Shown here: positions 19,399 through 29,895 of the stretch, piece by piece
Position numbering within the stretch: the first letter of the stretch is position 1
Layout of the letters: every line of letters begins with the position of its first letter
Source: Cloacimonetes bacterium UBA6097
GTDB lineage: Bacteria; Cloacimonadota; Cloacimonadia; Cloacimonadales; Cloacimonadaceae
Direction: 5' to 3'
DNA: 64,000 nt
Assembly: GCA_002435865.1 (NCBI GenBank)
Contig: DIWV01000006.1
Coordinates: 1 to 64,000, forward strand
Program-made: the position numbers and the translations under genes
The notes under the pieces: model-generated
What the model was told of the DNA's origin: nothing
What the model saw: only the letters and a program-made list of their open reading frames with translations
Databases searched by the model: none

Positions 19399-20627
19399 TG
19401 GATACTTTACAGGTTTCGTTGTTCTTTCTGGTATCTTATCTGATTTCCAGGGTGTTTGTTAAGCTTAAGATACCTGAACTCGTTGTTTACTACCTAATTG
19501 AGAAACGGCACATCTCCATTCAGAAATTAACCCTGATTATCATTATTGGCTCTACACTGATATCAACAATAATTCTGAACGTTATAACAGTTTTGACGCT
19601 CATGCCCCTGGTCATCTTACTGCAGAAAGAATTTAAATCCACCGCTGAAGATACCAAAAAATTTAATACTCTTTTCCTCTTGTCAGTGTTGTGGGGCGCA
19701 AATATCGGTGGTTTGGGTATGATAACCGGAACCACAACCAACGGGATTTTAATTGGATTATATGACCTTTACAAAATACCTGTCGGCTCTGATTTCACAT
19801 TTATTTCCTGGGCAGCATGGGGTTTGCCGCTGGCAATTTTGTTAAGCGTTATCGGGTGGTTGGTTCTGATATTGATATTCAAGCCGGGAAAGCTTGTTCA
19901 TAAAGCAGATTTCTCCAGAGAGTTGGAATCTGCAGGAATATCACGAAATCTGCAAAAAAAAGGATTTTATCTGGCTATTTGTTTTATTCTAACAGCCTCA
20001 ATCCTATCTTATTTACTGGGTGCTTTTGCTGCTCGAAGGGTAGAGACATTGGTGCTGTCCGGGATATGGACAGTTGTTTTTCTATATCTTTTTTTCCTGC
20101 AAAACTGGATTTCAGAAGATGGAAGAAAAACGAAGTTGCTTGTAATAAAAGATATTCTGCATAATATCCCCAAACGAGGTTTGCTATGGATGGCGATAGC
20201 TATTCTGATTACATATTTGTTATGGCAGTTTAAGTTTCACAGATTTATAGCAGAATGGTTTGTAATTGGTTTTTCATCAAAACAATCAATCCTCAGCTTG
20301 TATTGGATCTTTGCATTACTAACGATATTCTTGTCGGAAATTGTCAGTAATACTGCAGTTCAGTTTTCTATGTTTGTTGTTTTGTTTCCAATGATTAAAA
20401 TCAATCCTCAGATGTCCTGGCAGGGAATGCTGATAATAACATTGTGTTCTTCATGTGCATTCATGACTCCCATTGCCACACCTTCAAACGGACTTGGCTT
20501 TGGTTCTTCCGGGAAAGTATCCCTAAAATACATGCTGCTGTCAGGATTTGTTATGAATATTGTAAGTGCTGTAATAATTGTAGCATGGGTGGTCTTTGTA
20601 GTGCCTATGGTTCTCAGGTTCTTCTGA
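19398..20627 (+). CDS. SLC13/DASS-type (ion transporter superfamily) membrane transporter
   Basis: A 409-residue polytopic protein, about 10 membrane segments. The second-half signature SNTAVQFSMFVVLFP and, near the end, TPIATPSNGLGFGSSG match the SNT and ATPSN motifs of sodium-coupled divalent-anion (dicarboxylate/sulfate) transporters. The first half has MITGTTTNGI where family members have IGTPPN-like residues, but the first SNT motif is replaced by ILNVITVLTLMP. It is shorter than typical DASS proteins (450-500). The substrate cannot be told. It is last in the operon and converges on rsmE. Confidence 0.75.
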   Translation: MDTLQVSLFFLVSYLISRVFVKLKIPELVVYYLIEKRHISIQKLTLIIIIGSTLISTIILNVITVLTLMPLVILLQKEFKSTAEDTKKFNTLFLLSVLWGANIGGLGMITGTTTNGILIGLYDLYKIPVGSDFTFISWAAWGLPLAILLSVIGWLVLILIFKPGKLVHKADFSRELESAGISRNLQKKGFYLAICFILTASILSYLLGAFAARRVETLVLSGIWTVVFLYLFFLQNWISEDGRKTKLLVIKDILHNIPKRGLLWMAIAILITYLLWQFKFHRFIAEWFVIGFSSKQSILSLYWIFALLTIFLSEIVSNTAVQFSMFVVLFPMIKINPQMSWQGMLIITLCSSCAFMTPIATPSNGLGFGSSGKVSLKYMLLSGFVMNIVSAVIIVAWVVFVVPMVLRFF

Positions 20628-20644
20628 AGAGTGGTTGAATAAAC

Positions 20645-21352
20645 TTATTTCCTTTTAAGGTTCATCTGCGCTGCAACAGCGATTGCTGCAGTTTCTGCCC
20701 TGAGTATCAAATTGGAAAGGGTAATTTCTTCAACGCCAAGGTTTTTTAAGAAAATAAACTCATCAGGGCTAAAACCACCTTCAGGACCTATAATAACACA
20801 ATAAGACACATTACTCTTAAGGTTATCAAGCCACATATCAGGCACATTCTCAGAAGCAACAACAGGAGTGTAACCCTTTTCCTTGATATACAGAATTGCT
20901 TTTTTCAAAGCCAAAACTTCGCTGATACGTGGAAGATATGGATTATCGCATTGTTTAATAGCGCTCAAGGCAGCATTCCTAAAACGGGACAAGGTATTTA
21001 TTGAAGGATTTCTAACTGAAAATTGAGTAGTTATTGGGAAGAGGTCTTTTACTCCAAGCTCAGTTACTTTCTCGACCAGCCATTCGTCATTCTTGTTACG
21101 TAAAAGACTAAATGCTATGGCAAAAGGAATTGAATTTGGTTTGGTAAATTGTATTTCATTTATATCTATTACAGCTTGTTTTTTATCAATAGAAACAATC
21201 GTGCCTCTGGCAATATTTCCTTTGCCGCTATTAAGTTTAACTGTATCTCCCTGTTTGTGTCTGAGCACATGCGTAAGATGATGAAATTCATCCCCAGTTA
21301 GAATTGTCTGTTTTAGGTATTCAGTAAGTTCAGGACAATAGAACGAAGGCAT
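20645..21352 (-). CDS. rsmE: 16S rRNA (uracil-1498-N3)-methyltransferase
   Basis: RsmE methylates U1498 of 16S rRNA. The 235 residues show the N-terminal PUA-like part and a SPOUT knot with the hallmark IIGPEGGFSPDE and LSNLILRAETAAIAVAAQM. It starts 12 bases after the dnaJ stop and is the last gene of the heat-shock operon, a common place for rsmE in several phyla. It converges with the transporter gene (stops 18 bases apart). Confidence 0.96.
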   Translation of the reverse strand: MPSFYCPELTEYLKQTILTGDEFHHLTHVLRHKQGDTVKLNSGKGNIARGTIVSIDKKQAVIDINEIQFTKPNSIPFAIAFSLLRNKNDEWLVEKVTELGVKDLFPITTQFSVRNPSINTLSRFRNAALSAIKQCDNPYLPRISEVLALKKAILYIKEKGYTPVVASENVPDMWLDNLKSNVSYCVIIGPEGGFSPDEFIFLKNLGVEEITLSNLILRAETAAIAVAAQMNLKRK

Positions 21353-21363
21353 TTAATTACAAC

Positions 21364-22524
21364 TTATGAGAAGTAATCTTTTAGTTTAGATAAGAAGCTC
21401 TTACCAGGTTTCAATTCTCTTTTAGCATCAAACTCTTTTAGTTTGATAAATAATTCAGTTTCTTCTTTGTTAAGGCGATTTGGAGTTATAATAATTATCT
21501 GAACCAGGATATCACCATTGCCATGAGTTGAATGAAGTGTCGGGAGCCCTTGTCCCTTTAGCCTGAAAATACGACCGTTTTGTGTACCGGAAGGGATTTT
21601 CATTTTAACAGATGACTGTAGAGTAGGAACGATAATCTCGTCTCCAAGAGCAGCTTGTGAAAAAGAAATGGGGTATTTTATATATAAATCACGTCCTTCT
21701 CGTTCAAATTGATCATCCTGCTTTTCGTGTATTAAAACCAGTATGTCACCTCTGGTTCCACCTCGTGGGCCTATATTTCCCTGACCTCGTAACCTGATAT
21801 ACTGTCCTTCTTCTACTCCAGCCGGTATTTTTACGTTGATTTCATTGACTTTGCCCATCCTGCCTTCGCCGTAACATTTGGAGCAGCGGTTTTTGATAAT
21901 CTTTCCCTCACCTCTGCAGGAAGGGCATTCTGATACAGTTTGCATTTGCCCGAACAAGGATTGCCTGATTTGCCTGACTTGACCGGTTCCCTTACATTGT
22001 GAGCAGCTATCTACTTTTCCGTCTGCACTACCTGAACCATTACACTTTTCACAGGCTTCTTTTACACCAATTTTTATTTTTTTATCTGTACCAATGGCTA
22101 TCTCTTTTAACGTTAGAGAAAGCTCAATCTGCAGGTCTTCACCACGGTTAGATTGTTGCCTGCTTCTGCCGGTTCCCCCAAAACCGCCTCCAAAGAAAGA
22201 TTCAAAGATACTGCTGAATCCACCGCCAAAGATGTCACTTAGGTCATCTGCATGAGTAAAGTTGCCCCAGTCAAAGCCATGTCCGCCAAAGGCATTTTCA
22301 ACTCCTGCAAAGCCATGCTGGTCATATAGCTGCCTTTTATCAGGGTCCGAGAGAACTTCATAAGCTTCACTGGCTTCCTTAAACTTTTCTTCTGAAGCTT
22401 TATCATCAGGATTTTTATCCGGATGAAACTGCATTGCCAGTTTGCGATATGCTTTTTTTATAGTGGAGTCATCGGCATTTTTCTCAACTCCAAGTACTTC
22501 ATAATAATCACGTTTTTTCGCCAC
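21364..22524 (-). CDS. dnaJ: chaperone DnaJ
   Basis: Co-chaperone that delivers substrates to DnaK and stimulates its ATPase. The 386 residues have a J domain (1-70, HPDKNP), a Gly/Phe-rich linker with a DWGNF and FGGGF series, four zinc-finger CxxCxGxG repeats ([32 protein letters not shown]) and the C-terminal substrate-binding domains. AAGGAG precedes the ATG. It is separated from dnaK by 87 bases containing a hairpin. Confidence 0.98.
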   Translation of the reverse strand: MAKKRDYYEVLGVEKNADDSTIKKAYRKLAMQFHPDKNPDDKASEEKFKEASEAYEVLSDPDKRQLYDQHGFAGVENAFGGHGFDWGNFTHADDLSDIFGGGFSSIFESFFGGGFGGTGRSRQQSNRGEDLQIELSLTLKEIAIGTDKKIKIGVKEACEKCNGSGSADGKVDSCSQCKGTGQVRQIRQSLFGQMQTVSECPSCRGEGKIIKNRCSKCYGEGRMGKVNEINVKIPAGVEEGQYIRLRGQGNIGPRGGTRGDILVLIHEKQDDQFEREGRDLYIKYPISFSQAALGDEIIVPTLQSSVKMKIPSGTQNGRIFRLKGQGLPTLHSTHGNGDILVQIIIITPNRLNKEETELFIKLKEFDAKRELKPGKSFLSKLKDYFS

Positions 22525-22560
22525 TCAAACTCCTTTATTTTACACGAAGAGCACAAAGAA

Positions 22561-22596
22561 AACACGAAGGACTATTTGTTTAATATCCTTCGTGTT
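22561..22596 (-). repeat. intercistronic hairpin of CACGAAG type between dnaK and dnaJ
   Basis: AACACGAAGGA and its complement TCCTTCGTGTT flank a 14-base loop, with a further ACACGAAG copy beside it (22541-22548). On the transcribed strand the stem is followed by TTCTTTG, not a clean T run. It may partly terminate or set the 3' end of dnaK mRNA. The CACGAAG words match the repeats at 27147 and 31820. Confidence 0.7.
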
Positions 22597-22611
22597 AACT
22601 CAATATTGTAC

Positions 22612-24585
22612 TTACTTTTTTTCCTTATCGTCGACTACTTCAAAATCAGCATCGATAGGACCATCATCTTGTTTTGGTTCTTCCCGCTGCTGTTGTCCCT
22701 GAGCGAAATCTTCAGGATTAAAGCCCTGGGCATTAGGGTCAAACCCTGCTCCGGCTCCGCCTTGCTGCTGTTGAGCCTGGGCATAGATGATTTCACCAAG
22801 CTTCTGGGATTTCTTCATCAGGTCCTCTTTGACCGCATCAAGTTCGCTCTTCTCTGTAGCTTTTTCATGCTTTTCTTTGGCTTCTTTCAAAGAATCTTCA
22901 ATAGTTGCTTTTTCTTCAGGTGATATTTTGTCTCCATGTTCTGAAAGAGCTTTCTCCGTAGAGAAAATCAAGGTATCAAGTTCATTTTTGGCAGTGATGA
23001 ATTCCTGTCGGACTTTATCTTCATCTGCGTGCATTTCAGCATCTTTTATCATGCGGTCGATATCATCTTTGTTCAGGTTTCCAGCTCTGTCTATAACGAT
23101 TGACTGCTCTTTGCCGGTTCCCTTGTCTTTTGCAGATACGTGAAGCAAGCCATTGGCATCAATATCAAATGTTACCTCGATTTGCGGTAAACCTCTGGGA
23201 GCAGGTGGAATACCTACTAAGTCAAAGCGCCCTAATGATTTATTATCGGTTGCCATAGGTCTTTCGCCTTGCAATACATGAATTGTAACAGCTGTCTGGT
23301 TATCTGCAGCAGTTGAGAAAACCTGGCTCTTCTTAGTTGGGATAGTGGTATTTCTTTGGATAAGTGTTGTCATTACACTACCCAATGTTTCTATGCCCAA
23401 AGACAATGGAGTGATATCAAGTAACAATACGTCACTTACATTTTCATCACCACCCAGGATTGCGCCCTGGATACCGGCGCCGATTGCTACAACTTCGTCA
23501 GGATTCAGACTGTAATTCGGTTTCTTTCCAAAGAACTTTTCTACAGCGTCCTGAACAGCAGGGATACGAGTGCTTCCACCCACCATCAGGATTTCACTGA
23601 TGTCGGACTGAGTTAGCTTGGCATCCTGCATAGCTTTCTGGCATGGTCCCATGGTACGCTCTACTAAATCAGAGGTCAGGCGGTTGAATTCGCTCAGAGT
23701 CAAATCCAGGCTTAGGTGTTTTGGACCGGTAGCGTCAGCAGTAATAAACGGTAAGTTGATATTGGTTGTCTGAGTTCCGGAGAGTTCAACCTTTGCTTTT
23801 TCAGCAGCTTCTTTCAAACGCTGCATTGCCATAGGATCTTTGGATAAATCCATACCTTCGTTTTTCTTAAACTGTTCCAGAATCCAGTCTATAACATGTT
23901 TATCAAAATCATCTCCACCCAGGTGAGTATCTCCATTGGTTGAAAGAACTTCCACAACACCATCTGATATATCCAGTATAGAGATGTCAAAAGTTCCACC
24001 ACCCAGGTCATAAACAGCTACTTTCTGCTCTTTTTTATTTTCCATACCGTAAGCCAAAGCAGCTGCGGTAGGTTCATTGATTATGCGCTTAACTTCCAGA
24101 CCTGCAATACGTCCGGCGTCTTTAGTTGCCTGACGTTGGTCATCATTAAAATAAGCAGGAACTGTGATAACAGCTTCTGTTACTTTGGTGCCCAGATATG
24201 CTTCTGCAGTTTCTTTCATTTTGGTTAATATCATAGCGCTGATTTCCTGAGGTGTAAACTCTTTATTATCAACGTCGACATGCACTGCAGCCTGACCTTT
24301 TAAACCTGATATTACTTTAAATGGTACTTGCTTGATTTCTTCTGAAACTTCGCTGTAAGCACGACCCATAAAACGTTTGATTGAGTATACAGTATTGTGT
24401 GGATTGGTCACAGCCTGGCGTTTTGCAAGTTGTCCTACCAATCTTTGTCCATCTTTTGAAAAACCTACAACAGAAGGAGTTGTTCTTCCGCCTTCGGCAT
24501 TTTGAATAACTACCGGTTTTCCGCCTTCAACGACGGATACGCAGGAGTTAGTTGTTCCAAGGTCTATACCGATTATCTTTCCCAT
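22612..24585 (-). CDS. dnaK: chaperone DnaK (Hsp70)
   Basis: ATP-driven Hsp70 chaperone, cytosolic. The 657 residues begin with [17 protein letters not shown], and the ATPase domain carries [13 protein letters not shown] and the phosphate-binding [10 protein letters not shown]. The substrate-binding domain follows ([16 protein letters not shown]), then the helical lid and an extended Gln/Gly-rich tail with [10 protein letters not shown] and an acidic end ([11 protein letters not shown]). Its GGAGG ribosome-binding site lies 8 bases before the ATG. It follows grpE by 14 bases. Confidence 0.98.
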   Translation of the reverse strand: MGKIIGIDLGTTNSCVSVVEGGKPVVIQNAEGGRTTPSVVGFSKDGQRLVGQLAKRQAVTNPHNTVYSIKRFMGRAYSEVSEEIKQVPFKVISGLKGQAAVHVDVDNKEFTPQEISAMILTKMKETAEAYLGTKVTEAVITVPAYFNDDQRQATKDAGRIAGLEVKRIINEPTAAALAYGMENKKEQKVAVYDLGGGTFDISILDISDGVVEVLSTNGDTHLGGDDFDKHVIDWILEQFKKNEGMDLSKDPMAMQRLKEAAEKAKVELSGTQTTNINLPFITADATGPKHLSLDLTLSEFNRLTSDLVERTMGPCQKAMQDAKLTQSDISEILMVGGSTRIPAVQDAVEKFFGKKPNYSLNPDEVVAIGAGIQGAILGGDENVSDVLLLDITPLSLGIETLGSVMTTLIQRNTTIPTKKSQVFSTAADNQTAVTIHVLQGERPMATDNKSLGRFDLVGIPPAPRGLPQIEVTFDIDANGLLHVSAKDKGTGKEQSIVIDRAGNLNKDDIDRMIKDAEMHADEDKVRQEFITAKNELDTLIFSTEKALSEHGDKISPEEKATIEDSLKEAKEKHEKATEKSELDAVKEDLMKKSQKLGEIIYAQAQQQQGGAGAGFDPNAQGFNPEDFAQGQQQREEPKQDDGPIDADFEVVDDKEKK

Positions 24586-24599
24586 GGTATTTCCTCCAT

Positions 24600-25193
24600 T
24601 TATTCCTTATTATTTTCTTTTATTTCGCTGGAAACGGCTACTCTTACAGGTCTTATCAGTTTGTCATTCATAGTGTAGCCGTTTTGTATTATTGCTGAAA
24701 CTTTCCCTTCTTCAACATCGGAAGGGATATGAGCCAGAGCTTCATGTATATTAGGATCAAAATCCTGTCCCAAAGCATCTATGCGTTTAACACCCTCTCG
24801 TTCCAATGCAGCTTTTAACTGCTGGTCTATCAGAATAATTCCCTTGATAAAATTATCTTCCTTTTGTTCATCTGTCAACTGCATAAGAGCCCGGTCAAAA
24901 TTATCCAGAACATCACAGATGGATAGAGCAAGCTTTTCTGAAGCTCTTTTTATCCAGTCTGTCTTTTCTTCTCCTGAACGCCGGCGGTAGTTATCAAATT
25001 CTGCCATTGCACGCAGGTATTTATCTTTCCACTCATTTACACTTGCTTCCAATTCTGTAACTTTGTTTCTAATGAGTTCAAATTCACTCAGCTCTTCAAT
25101 TTCAGTCTGCATTTCCATTTCAGCCTGATTCAGCTCTTTCGACAGTTCAGTTTCTTTTTCTATTAAGTCTTCTTTGTTTTTCTTTTTTGACAT
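24600..25193 (-). CDS. grpE: nucleotide exchange factor GrpE
   Basis: GrpE releases ADP from DnaK. The 197 residues have an acidic, Lys/Glu-rich coiled-coil N-terminus (1-80), the family core [18 protein letters not shown] and a C-terminal beta domain with [13 protein letters not shown] and VAVSSEI. The ATG overlaps or abuts the hrcA end (25193 against the hrcA stop at 25196), so translation is probably coupled. Confidence 0.97.
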   Translation of the reverse strand: MSKKKNKEDLIEKETELSKELNQAEMEMQTEIEELSEFELIRNKVTELEASVNEWKDKYLRAMAEFDNYRRRSGEEKTDWIKRASEKLALSICDVLDNFDRALMQLTDEQKEDNFIKGIILIDQQLKAALEREGVKRIDALGQDFDPNIHEALAHIPSDVEEGKVSAIIQNGYTMNDKLIRPVRVAVSSEIKENNKE

Positions 25194-25195
25194 AT

Positions 25196-26254
25196 CTATT
25201 CCTTATCTCTTGTTTGTACCATCATGCCGCGCTTAGTGGTCAATGTAATGGTTTTTGCCACATCTCTTACCAAAGGTATCAGCTTTCTGTAATCAGTCCT
25301 TACTGGTGCTATAATGCCAAGATAACCAGGTATCTCATATATTTCATATCTGGCAAAAATGATTGTGAATTGCTGCCAGTTCGGTTCAATCATTTGGTCA
25401 CCCATTATAACATTAACGCCTTCATGACTGTGGCTTTGCTTCATCAGATTTAAAATCTTGTCCTGTCTTTGCATCAGGTGCATAAAGTTCAGAACTTCAC
25501 CCTTAGTATCAAATTCCGGTTGTTCAAGAAATCGGATACTACCGTCAAAGTGAATGAAAAAGCCGGAGATTTCCATAAACGCCTGATGCAATTCACGTAA
25601 AAACTGCTTGAGCAATGGACTATCCTGATCTATGTTTTCTCTCATTTCCACCAGGTATTTATTAGCTATATCATAGATTCTTAGTCCGATTAGTTCATCG
25701 TTAAGATAACGAACAAGTTTCTTTAGCTGGATTTCAGTAATATCTGTATCACATTTCATTATTACTGTCTTATCAAGTCCGCTATCAAGGCTCATCACAA
25801 ACAGGAATTTATTTGGTTCTATGCGAAAGACTTCCAGCTTGCTCAGGTAACCTGAAGAAACTTCCGGTTCTGCTACAAAACCAAGCTGGTCTGTTTCCTT
25901 TGCTAATAGCTGCATAATATAATGTAAAGCCCTGGGAGTATCCTTGTAATGACGGATCAATAGTTCCCGTAAAAAATCCATGTTACTCAATGTCGTATGT
26001 TCATGTTGGGATTCTATACTTTTTAGGTATTGCCTATACCCATGAATAGTGGGAATCCTACCCGCAGATGTATGAGGTTGTTGGATAAGATTCATCTCTT
26101 CCAGCTTAAACAAATCAATTCTCAAGGTTGCAGGACTAACCTTTGTCAGATATTTTTCATTCAGTATCCGTGAAGAAACAGGCTCATTAGTCTGGATATA
26201 TTCATCCACTAAAGCGCAAAGTGTTTCGTTTAGCCTTAATTCATTCTTTTTCAT
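25196..26254 (-). CDS. hrcA: heat-inducible transcription repressor HrcA
   Basis: HrcA binds CIRCE and represses chaperone operons. The 352 residues have an N-terminal winged helix (NETLCALVDEYIQTNEPVSSR, then LRIDLFKLEEMNLIQQPHTSAGRIPT) and the GAF-like C-terminal domain ending with IIAPVRTDYRKLIPLVRDVAKTI. It is the first gene of the minus-strand operon and lies directly behind a promoter overlapping a CIRCE site, so it is self-regulated. Confidence 0.96.
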   Translation of the reverse strand: MKKNELRLNETLCALVDEYIQTNEPVSSRILNEKYLTKVSPATLRIDLFKLEEMNLIQQPHTSAGRIPTIHGYRQYLKSIESQHEHTTLSNMDFLRELLIRHYKDTPRALHYIMQLLAKETDQLGFVAEPEVSSGYLSKLEVFRIEPNKFLFVMSLDSGLDKTVIMKCDTDITEIQLKKLVRYLNDELIGLRIYDIANKYLVEMRENIDQDSPLLKQFLRELHQAFMEISGFFIHFDGSIRFLEQPEFDTKGEVLNFMHLMQRQDKILNLMKQSHSHEGVNVIMGDQMIEPNWQQFTIIFARYEIYEIPGYLGIIAPVRTDYRKLIPLVRDVAKTITLTTKRGMMVQTRDKE

Positions 26255-26322
26255 ATCAACCTGTCATGTAATAAGTTATTTGCATTGAGTTAAAGTATTT
26301 TCTATGCCTAATTTTGGTTTGG

Positions 26323-26349
26323 TTAGCAATCTGTATTTTTATATGCTAA
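26323..26349 (-). promoter_or_regulatory. CIRCE operator (HrcA binding site)
   Basis: TTAGCAATC, 9 spacer bases, ATATGCTAA. Spacing is exactly that of the CIRCE consensus (TTAGCACTC-N9-GAGTGCTAA); 15 of 18 arm bases match. It lies just downstream of the hrcA promoter. Confidence 0.88.
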
Positions 26350-26359
26350 CTAATTGTAC

Positions 26360-26387
26360 AATATAATGAACTCAGGAAAATTGTCAA
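26360..26387 (-). promoter_or_regulatory. promoter of the hrcA-grpE-dnaK-dnaJ-rsmE operon
   Basis: On the minus strand TTGACA (26387-26382), a 16-bp spacer and TATATT (26365-26360). The expected start point falls at the edge of the CIRCE site, which is the standard repressed arrangement. Confidence 0.85.
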
Positions 26388-26546
26388 TCAAAATCTTAGA
26401 CTGCTAATTTTAAATCTGCTTTTATTTGTAACCGGATTAGTATTATTATATAAAAATAAAGTTAGTCAAGTCTATAGAATATATAAACAGCAGTAATGTG
26501 ATTTCAGGACTAAAGAACTTATTCATTCCTGCTTTTGCTCTTTATT

Positions 26547-26637
26547 GATCCATTGGAGATTATAGGGAGATGCTAGGGGTATCTAAGGGTCAACCCCTTA
26601 GATACCCCTTAGAAACCCCTTGTATATCCAACGAATC
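26547..26637. repeat. 11-nt-phased imperfect palindrome (family B)
   Basis: Left units GATCCATTGGA, GATTATAGGGA, GATGCTAGGGG, TATCTAAGGG mirror right units CCCTTAGATA, CCCCTTAGAAA, CCCCTTGTATA, TCCAACGAATC. The arms are equal length (43 bp) about a centre at 26592. The innermost 14-15 pairs are perfect, and the outer TTGGA/TCCAA pair is kept. The unit AGGG/CCCT matches the element at 5250. It lies between the divergent hrcA and tmRNA promoters. Confidence 0.88.
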
Positions 26638-26704
26638 GTTAAAGGAGAGAATAAGGATATGAAAGTACTGAGTGATAATCTTTTATTGACAGGGATTAAG
26701 GGTA

Positions 26705-26733
26705 TTGAAAATGGGTTTGTAGTTCTTTATATC
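26705..26733 (+). promoter_or_regulatory. tmRNA promoter
   Basis: TTGAAA (26705-26710), a 17-bp spacer, TATATC (26728-26733), and the mature tmRNA 5' end 9 bases later at 26742. Confidence 0.75.
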
Positions 26734-26741
26734 CACATAGA

Positions 26742-27093
<352 letters not shown>

Positions 27094-27257
27094 ATACACA
27101 TTCGCCAGAATGCGAATTAAGAATTGAAAATTATAAAGACTTCAAACCACGAAAGACACGAAGAAAAAACGAAGAACACCAATGGTCTATAAACCACATA
27201 AATTGTCCCCGATCGGATCGAGGACAGGCTTCCTAAAAGGAAAAATACTGAAAACAA
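27094..27257. repeat. intergenic repeats after tmRNA
   Basis: Within this gap, ATTCGC and GCGAAT form a small hairpin (27103-27120) that may end the tmRNA transcript. CCACGAAAGACACGAAG-type words cover 27147-27177. A 21-base inverted repeat GTCC-C-CGAT-CGG-ATCG-A-GGAC (27205-27225) resembles metagenome-common intergenic repeats. No gene is seen. Confidence 0.55.
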
Positions 27258-28760
27258 TCAGAGATTACTTATTATCCATTTTAATAGTTTATTAAGAATA
27301 CTAATAACACTAGAATTTAACAGTAAAGTAATGATGGCAAATATCAGAATTGCAATTTGAAGACGTAGGCTATTCTTAGATAGTTTTTCATTAGATATTG
27401 AATTTACAATTTTAGAAGTAGTGTCGAATGATTGTCTGACATTATTATAGATTGTTAAAAGTGAATCAGAACTATCTATTAATGATTGTCTGATAATATT
27501 AAGTAATTCTTGATTATTCTCTTTCTTATTATTTTTATAAAAAGTGAATGAATTGTGAAGGAAGAATTTCTTACTTTCACAATATTTCTTTAATTCAGAT
27601 GAGAAATATGGTATAAAACTATCTAATTTTGCAATTCTAGTAGCATATTTGAATAAATGAGAATTGGCTTTATTTACTTGTTTAACAATAATATTTGAAA
27701 GATCATCTCTTAAATTAGAAACTTGTCCTAAACAAGTTTGATGAAGGAAAAAAAGGCAAAAATTGACTAAAGTGCCATCAAAATATTTAAGATAATTAAC
27801 CAATTGTTCAGATCTGTTACTACCATAATGTTTAAGATCCATATCTTTAAGTATATCAGAATTTTTACCAACTAATAACATGTATGGATTTATACCATCT
27901 TTTAAATTACTATAAGTAAAAAACATTCCATCTAAATCTTCAGAAATCCATGCATCTTGTGAATATGCAAGCTTTAACAAATCTATATATCCCATAGGAA
28001 AATGAATTTTATTTTCAAAAGGGACTTGTTTATCAAGTGTTATAAATTCACATATAGGCATTTTATTCAAGAGTTCATTCGATGTATAATATCCTGGCAG
28101 ATTGGTTTTAATCCAATTAATGCAATTCATAGAAATTTGTTGTCGAGTATTTATTATTGCTTCCAATTTCTGATTAAATGGAGTAACATATGATACTCCT
28201 TTTTTTATTCTTTTTGTGTAAGTAGGGTAATATTTGTTTATAGCTTTTTCATATTCTAAAGTATAACTTTCTATGAATTTGAATTGAAAAACTAGTATTG
28301 TAAAGCTTCCTAGAAAGTGAGCCATGGTTAATTTAACACACTTAACTCCTTCAGGTAAATTGCTTTCCTTTGTTTCTAGAAAAAAACTTGAATTAGGGGG
28401 GATAACATGACCAAGATTGTGCCAACTATACGAATTTTGCTCTCTTACTTTCTTGACTATATCTGAAATTTTTGGATTAAGTGATAATCCGATAGAACAA
28501 TCCCAATTTAATCTTACTAACCTTGTTATCAAATTATTGATTGATTCTGGAGGGTATACTTCCATAAGCCATAGGCAATGTTGCCTTATTCTCTCATCTT
28601 CAGGTATTTTTGATGCTTCATTTTCCTGATTATAAAATTCTATAGATTCAGCAGAATTTCTAAGTAGGCTTTTATAATTTTTATACTCATTATATTTAGC
28701 CATGATACATCGCACAATAACAAGTTTCTTAACGGATTTTTGAATATTGAGTTTTAACAT
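27258..28760 (-). CDS. unknown 500-residue protein with C-terminal membrane helix
   Basis: The start at 28760 has GAGGA 7 bases upstream; an internal Met at residue 20 lacks a Shine-Dalgarno. There is no signal peptide. The last ~40 residues hold one strong membrane helix (LQIAILIFAIITLLLNSSVI) and a short tail, suggesting a cytosolic protein tethered by its C-terminus. It is markedly A+T-rich compared with neighbours and rich in Asn, Lys, Ile and Ser, which hints at transfer. No motif is recognised. It lies between tmRNA (a frequent integration site) and a UPF0489 gene transcribed the other way. I assign no function. Confidence 0.75.
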   Translation of the reverse strand: MLKLNIQKSVKKLVIVRCIMAKYNEYKNYKSLLRNSAESIEFYNQENEASKIPEDERIRQHCLWLMEVYPPESINNLITRLVRLNWDCSIGLSLNPKISDIVKKVREQNSYSWHNLGHVIPPNSSFFLETKESNLPEGVKCVKLTMAHFLGSFTILVFQFKFIESYTLEYEKAINKYYPTYTKRIKKGVSYVTPFNQKLEAIINTRQQISMNCINWIKTNLPGYYTSNELLNKMPICEFITLDKQVPFENKIHFPMGYIDLLKLAYSQDAWISEDLDGMFFTYSNLKDGINPYMLLVGKNSDILKDMDLKHYGSNRSEQLVNYLKYFDGTLVNFCLFFLHQTCLGQVSNLRDDLSNIIVKQVNKANSHLFKYATRIAKLDSFIPYFSSELKKYCESKKFFLHNSFTFYKNNKKENNQELLNIIRQSLIDSSDSLLTIYNNVRQSFDTTSKIVNSISNEKLSKNSLRLQIAILIFAIITLLLNSSVISILNKLLKWIISNL

Positions 28761-28951
28761 GTTAGTCCTCTATTCATAAATTCATCTTAAAAAAAATTAT
28801 AGATGCCCTATTCGAGTTAAAACAAGCAAAAAAAAATTAAAGGTCACTGTTATCTCCATATAAATTTAATAAATCGTTTATTATAATATTGATTAAATAA
28901 GTCAATGATAAAGTGGATGCTTTTTTGTGTTTTACGATATAAAATCGTTGT

Positions 28952-28979
28952 TTGACTTGCTTTAAAAGCTACGTATATA
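28952..28979 (+). promoter_or_regulatory. promoter of the UPF0489 gene
   Basis: TTGACT (28952-28957), a 16-bp spacer and TATATA (28974-28979), about 50 bases before the ATG at 29029. Confidence 0.65.
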
Positions 28980-29028
28980 AATTGAGGTTGACTAAATAAT
29001 TTGCAGGCATAAAAGAGAAACATTGTAA

Positions 29029-29811
29029 ATGATTAATAACAGGCTGGATTTATGTCTGCGCTGGGACTACGAAATAAGGATAAACATCGTGGAAATAATA
29101 ATTAATAATGGGAAAAATCATTCAGGAGCATTTGATCTAAATTATCTTGCTGTCGATAAAAATATATATATTATGGATAACCACTTGGCAGCAATATGGT
29201 GTTGGGTACGAAAAATTAATACTACTGGGAAGTACAATTTTTTTCATTTAGACCAACATGACGATTGCTTAACTAGTCATTTGACAACATGGTTGCATGA
29301 AATAAAATCTCGAAAAATTAATTTATCCAAGATGTCTATACAAGAGATGGTAGAACTAAAATATAATAGTAAGCTTTCACCTAACGGGCAATTTCAACTA
29401 TTCCAATGGAGTAATTATATACCTATATTTTTTAATCTATTTCCAAAACTAATTGATGAAGCTATCTTTGCTACACATAATACAAGACCTATGCATAAAA
29501 TTGCAAACGAGAATAGTCTTGTTGAAAAAGAAATATTTGATGTAGTTAACAATTTGAACTATTGGATTAGTGAAAATTCAAAGCGCAAATGGATTTTTGA
29601 CCTAGATATTGATTTCTTCTTTACTAAACATGATGAGCAAAGAATCCAATTTCTATCTGATGAATATGTTTTAGCTGTTGCAGAAGAAATAAAGAAATCG
29701 CTCAAAAGTATAGAAATTTTGACTATTGCACTCAGTCCTGAATGCTGTGGTGGATGGGATAATGCTATTCGAGTTGCGAAGATAATTACAGATTGTTTGA
29801 ATGTTTCGTGA
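29029..29811 (+). CDS. UPF0489-family (arginase-fold) protein
   Basis: A 260-residue protein with the UPF0489 landmarks: MDNHLAAIWCWV (about 49), FHLDQHDDCL (about 72-81) and WIFDLDIDFF (about 195). The HxDQHxD- and DxDxD-type clusters correspond to the metal-binding motifs of the arginase/deacetylase fold, so a metal-dependent hydrolase is possible; family members are uncharacterised. It is A+T-rich like the preceding gene and stands next to the broken UbiA gene. The assigned start has weak Shine-Dalgarno support (AAGAGAAA); the conserved region begins at about residue 30. Confidence 0.75.
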   Translation: MINNRLDLCLRWDYEIRINIVEIIINNGKNHSGAFDLNYLAVDKNIYIMDNHLAAIWCWVRKINTTGKYNFFHLDQHDDCLTSHLTTWLHEIKSRKINLSKMSIQEMVELKYNSKLSPNGQFQLFQWSNYIPIFFNLFPKLIDEAIFATHNTRPMHKIANENSLVEKEIFDVVNNLNYWISENSKRKWIFDLDIDFFFTKHDEQRIQFLSDEYVLAVAEEIKKSLKSIEILTIALSPECCGGWDNAIRVAKIITDCLNVS

Positions 29812-29895
29812 TCATATAACACAGAGTGGGATCATATTAAGTCAAAAGGATAAATTGTTATTAAATTAAATAAACTAAAGAGTCTAATCAAACTT

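Noticed and set aside
22423..23143. Reading frames antisense to dnaJ and dnaK
   Set aside because: They are shadows of strongly conserved genes on the other strand.
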